Positions 5,874 to 6,413 of a DNA stretch of 6,413 nucleotides are shown piece after piece; within the stretch, counting starts at the first letter, position 1, and each line of letters starts with the position of its first letter. The notes beneath the pieces were generated by a model, which saw nothing but the letters and a program-made list of their open reading frames with translations, did no database searches and had not been told where the DNA came from. This DNA is from Campylobacterales bacterium (GTDB lineage: Bacteria > Campylobacterota > Campylobacteria > Campylobacterales > QNZT01), in assembly GCA_015663225.1 (NCBI GenBank), contig DQSO01000011.1, positions 1 to 6,413 on the forward strand. The letters run 5' to 3'. The translations under genes and the position numbers were made by a program.

Positions 5874-6413
5874 TTATTTTAGTTGTGCTTCTACTTCTGA
5901 TGCAAAATCTTCTTCTTTTTTCTTGATACCATCACCAAGTTCAAATCTAGTAAATTCTACAATCTCAATATTTCCTCCAAACTCTTTACCTTTTTCTATA
6001 ACAATTTCTGCAACACTTTTTTTATCATCAAGTGCATAAAATTGGTTTAAAAGACACTTTTCTTGATCAAGTAGAGTGTTGTCTGCAATAAATCTATCTA
6101 CTTTACCAGGAAGGATTTTATCCCATATTTTTTCAGGTTTACCTTCTGCTTTAAGTTCATTTTTAATTTGTTGTACAATTGTTTCCATTACTTCATCAGT
6201 TAGTTGAAGTTTAGATACAAATTGAGGAACATTCAGAAGAGGTTTTTTAAGTCTAGCTCTCTCTTCATTATCCTTCTCAACTTTTTTTATCATACCTTCA
6301 GTCTCTTTTTGAACAAAATCAGCATCAAACTCTGTATAGCTAAGAATTTCAGGTTTTAAAGCAGCTATATGCATAGCTAGTTGTTTTAAAAATTCTTCAA
6401 CTTTTTCTTTCAT
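5874..6413 (-). CDS. tsf: Elongation factor Ts, C-terminal part
   Basis: EF-Ts is the nucleotide exchange factor that releases GDP from EF-Tu during translation. Only the last 179 residues are in the window: the methionine at the window edge is internal, and the N-terminal UBA-like domain with the Tu-contacting TDFV-type motif lies outside. Visible family features are the core-domain stretch LAMHIAALKPEILS (12-25) and DADFVQKETE (30-39), and the C-terminal core LLDQEKCLLNQFYALDDKKSV (114-134) followed by FGGNIEIVEFTRFELGDGI (145-163). The long insert between these parts, rich in Lys and Glu, resembles the longer EF-Ts proteins of Campylobacterota. It is followed after 19 bases by the ABC ATPase gene with no terminator between. 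rpsB is expected just upstream, outside the window. Confidence 0.95.
   Translation of the reverse strand: MKEKVEEFLKQLAMHIAALKPEILSYTEFDADFVQKETEGMIKKVEKDNEERARLKKPLLNVPQFVSKLQLTDEVMETIVQQIKNELKAEGKPEKIWDKILPGKVDRFIADNTLLDQEKCLLNQFYALDDKKSVAEIVIEKGKEFGGNIEIVEFTRFELGDGIKKKEEDFASEVEAQLK

Overview
The window is a low-GC stretch in which every supportable gene lies on the minus strand, packed nearly end to end. Reading in the direction of transcription (from high to low coordinates) the order is: elongation factor Ts (3' half, cut by the window edge), a LolD/MacB-type ABC ATPase, the flagellar export protein FliR, a receiver-like/very acidic protein, guanylate kinase, TatA, arginyl-tRNA synthetase, a secreted thioredoxin-like protein, and the start of a small membrane protein cut by the other window edge. 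From memory, the run tsf - ABC ATPase - fliR - 'highly acidic protein' - gmk - tatA - argS matches the Campylobacter jejuni order (Cj1181c to Cj1175c). Together with the AT-rich composition and the extended -10 promoter with a T-rich upstream stretch, this points to Campylobacterota (formerly Epsilonproteobacteria). I cannot fix the genus.

Region by region: 5874-6413 is translation (EF-Ts). 5162-5854 is an ABC ATPase with no permease in view; its stop overlaps the fliR start by one base (TAATG). 4398-5162 is fliR. A 119-base spacer (4279-4397) follows, holding an AT-rich inverted repeat and possible -10 elements, and may start a new transcript. 3286-4272 encodes a protein with a shortened response-regulator receiver fold, an approximately 190-residue acidic region, and a C-terminal helix. 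Its stop overlaps the gmk start by one base, again TAATG. A 49-base spacer (2635-2683) carries a perfect extended -10 box that should drive tatA, and probably argS and the genes beyond it. argS begins at a TTG codon, 17 bases after the tatA stop, inside a small inverted repeat. A 55-base spacer then leads to the thioredoxin-like gene, and the last gene follows that stop in the same frame, with no standard start codon.

Functionally this is a mixed housekeeping cluster: translation (tsf, argS), nucleotide metabolism (gmk), protein export (tatA, fliR) and envelope redox (thioredoxin-like). The least understood members are the receiver-acidic protein and the permease-less ABC ATPase, which flank fliR. 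No RNA genes, mobile elements or CRISPR arrays were seen, and no convincing rho-independent terminator.
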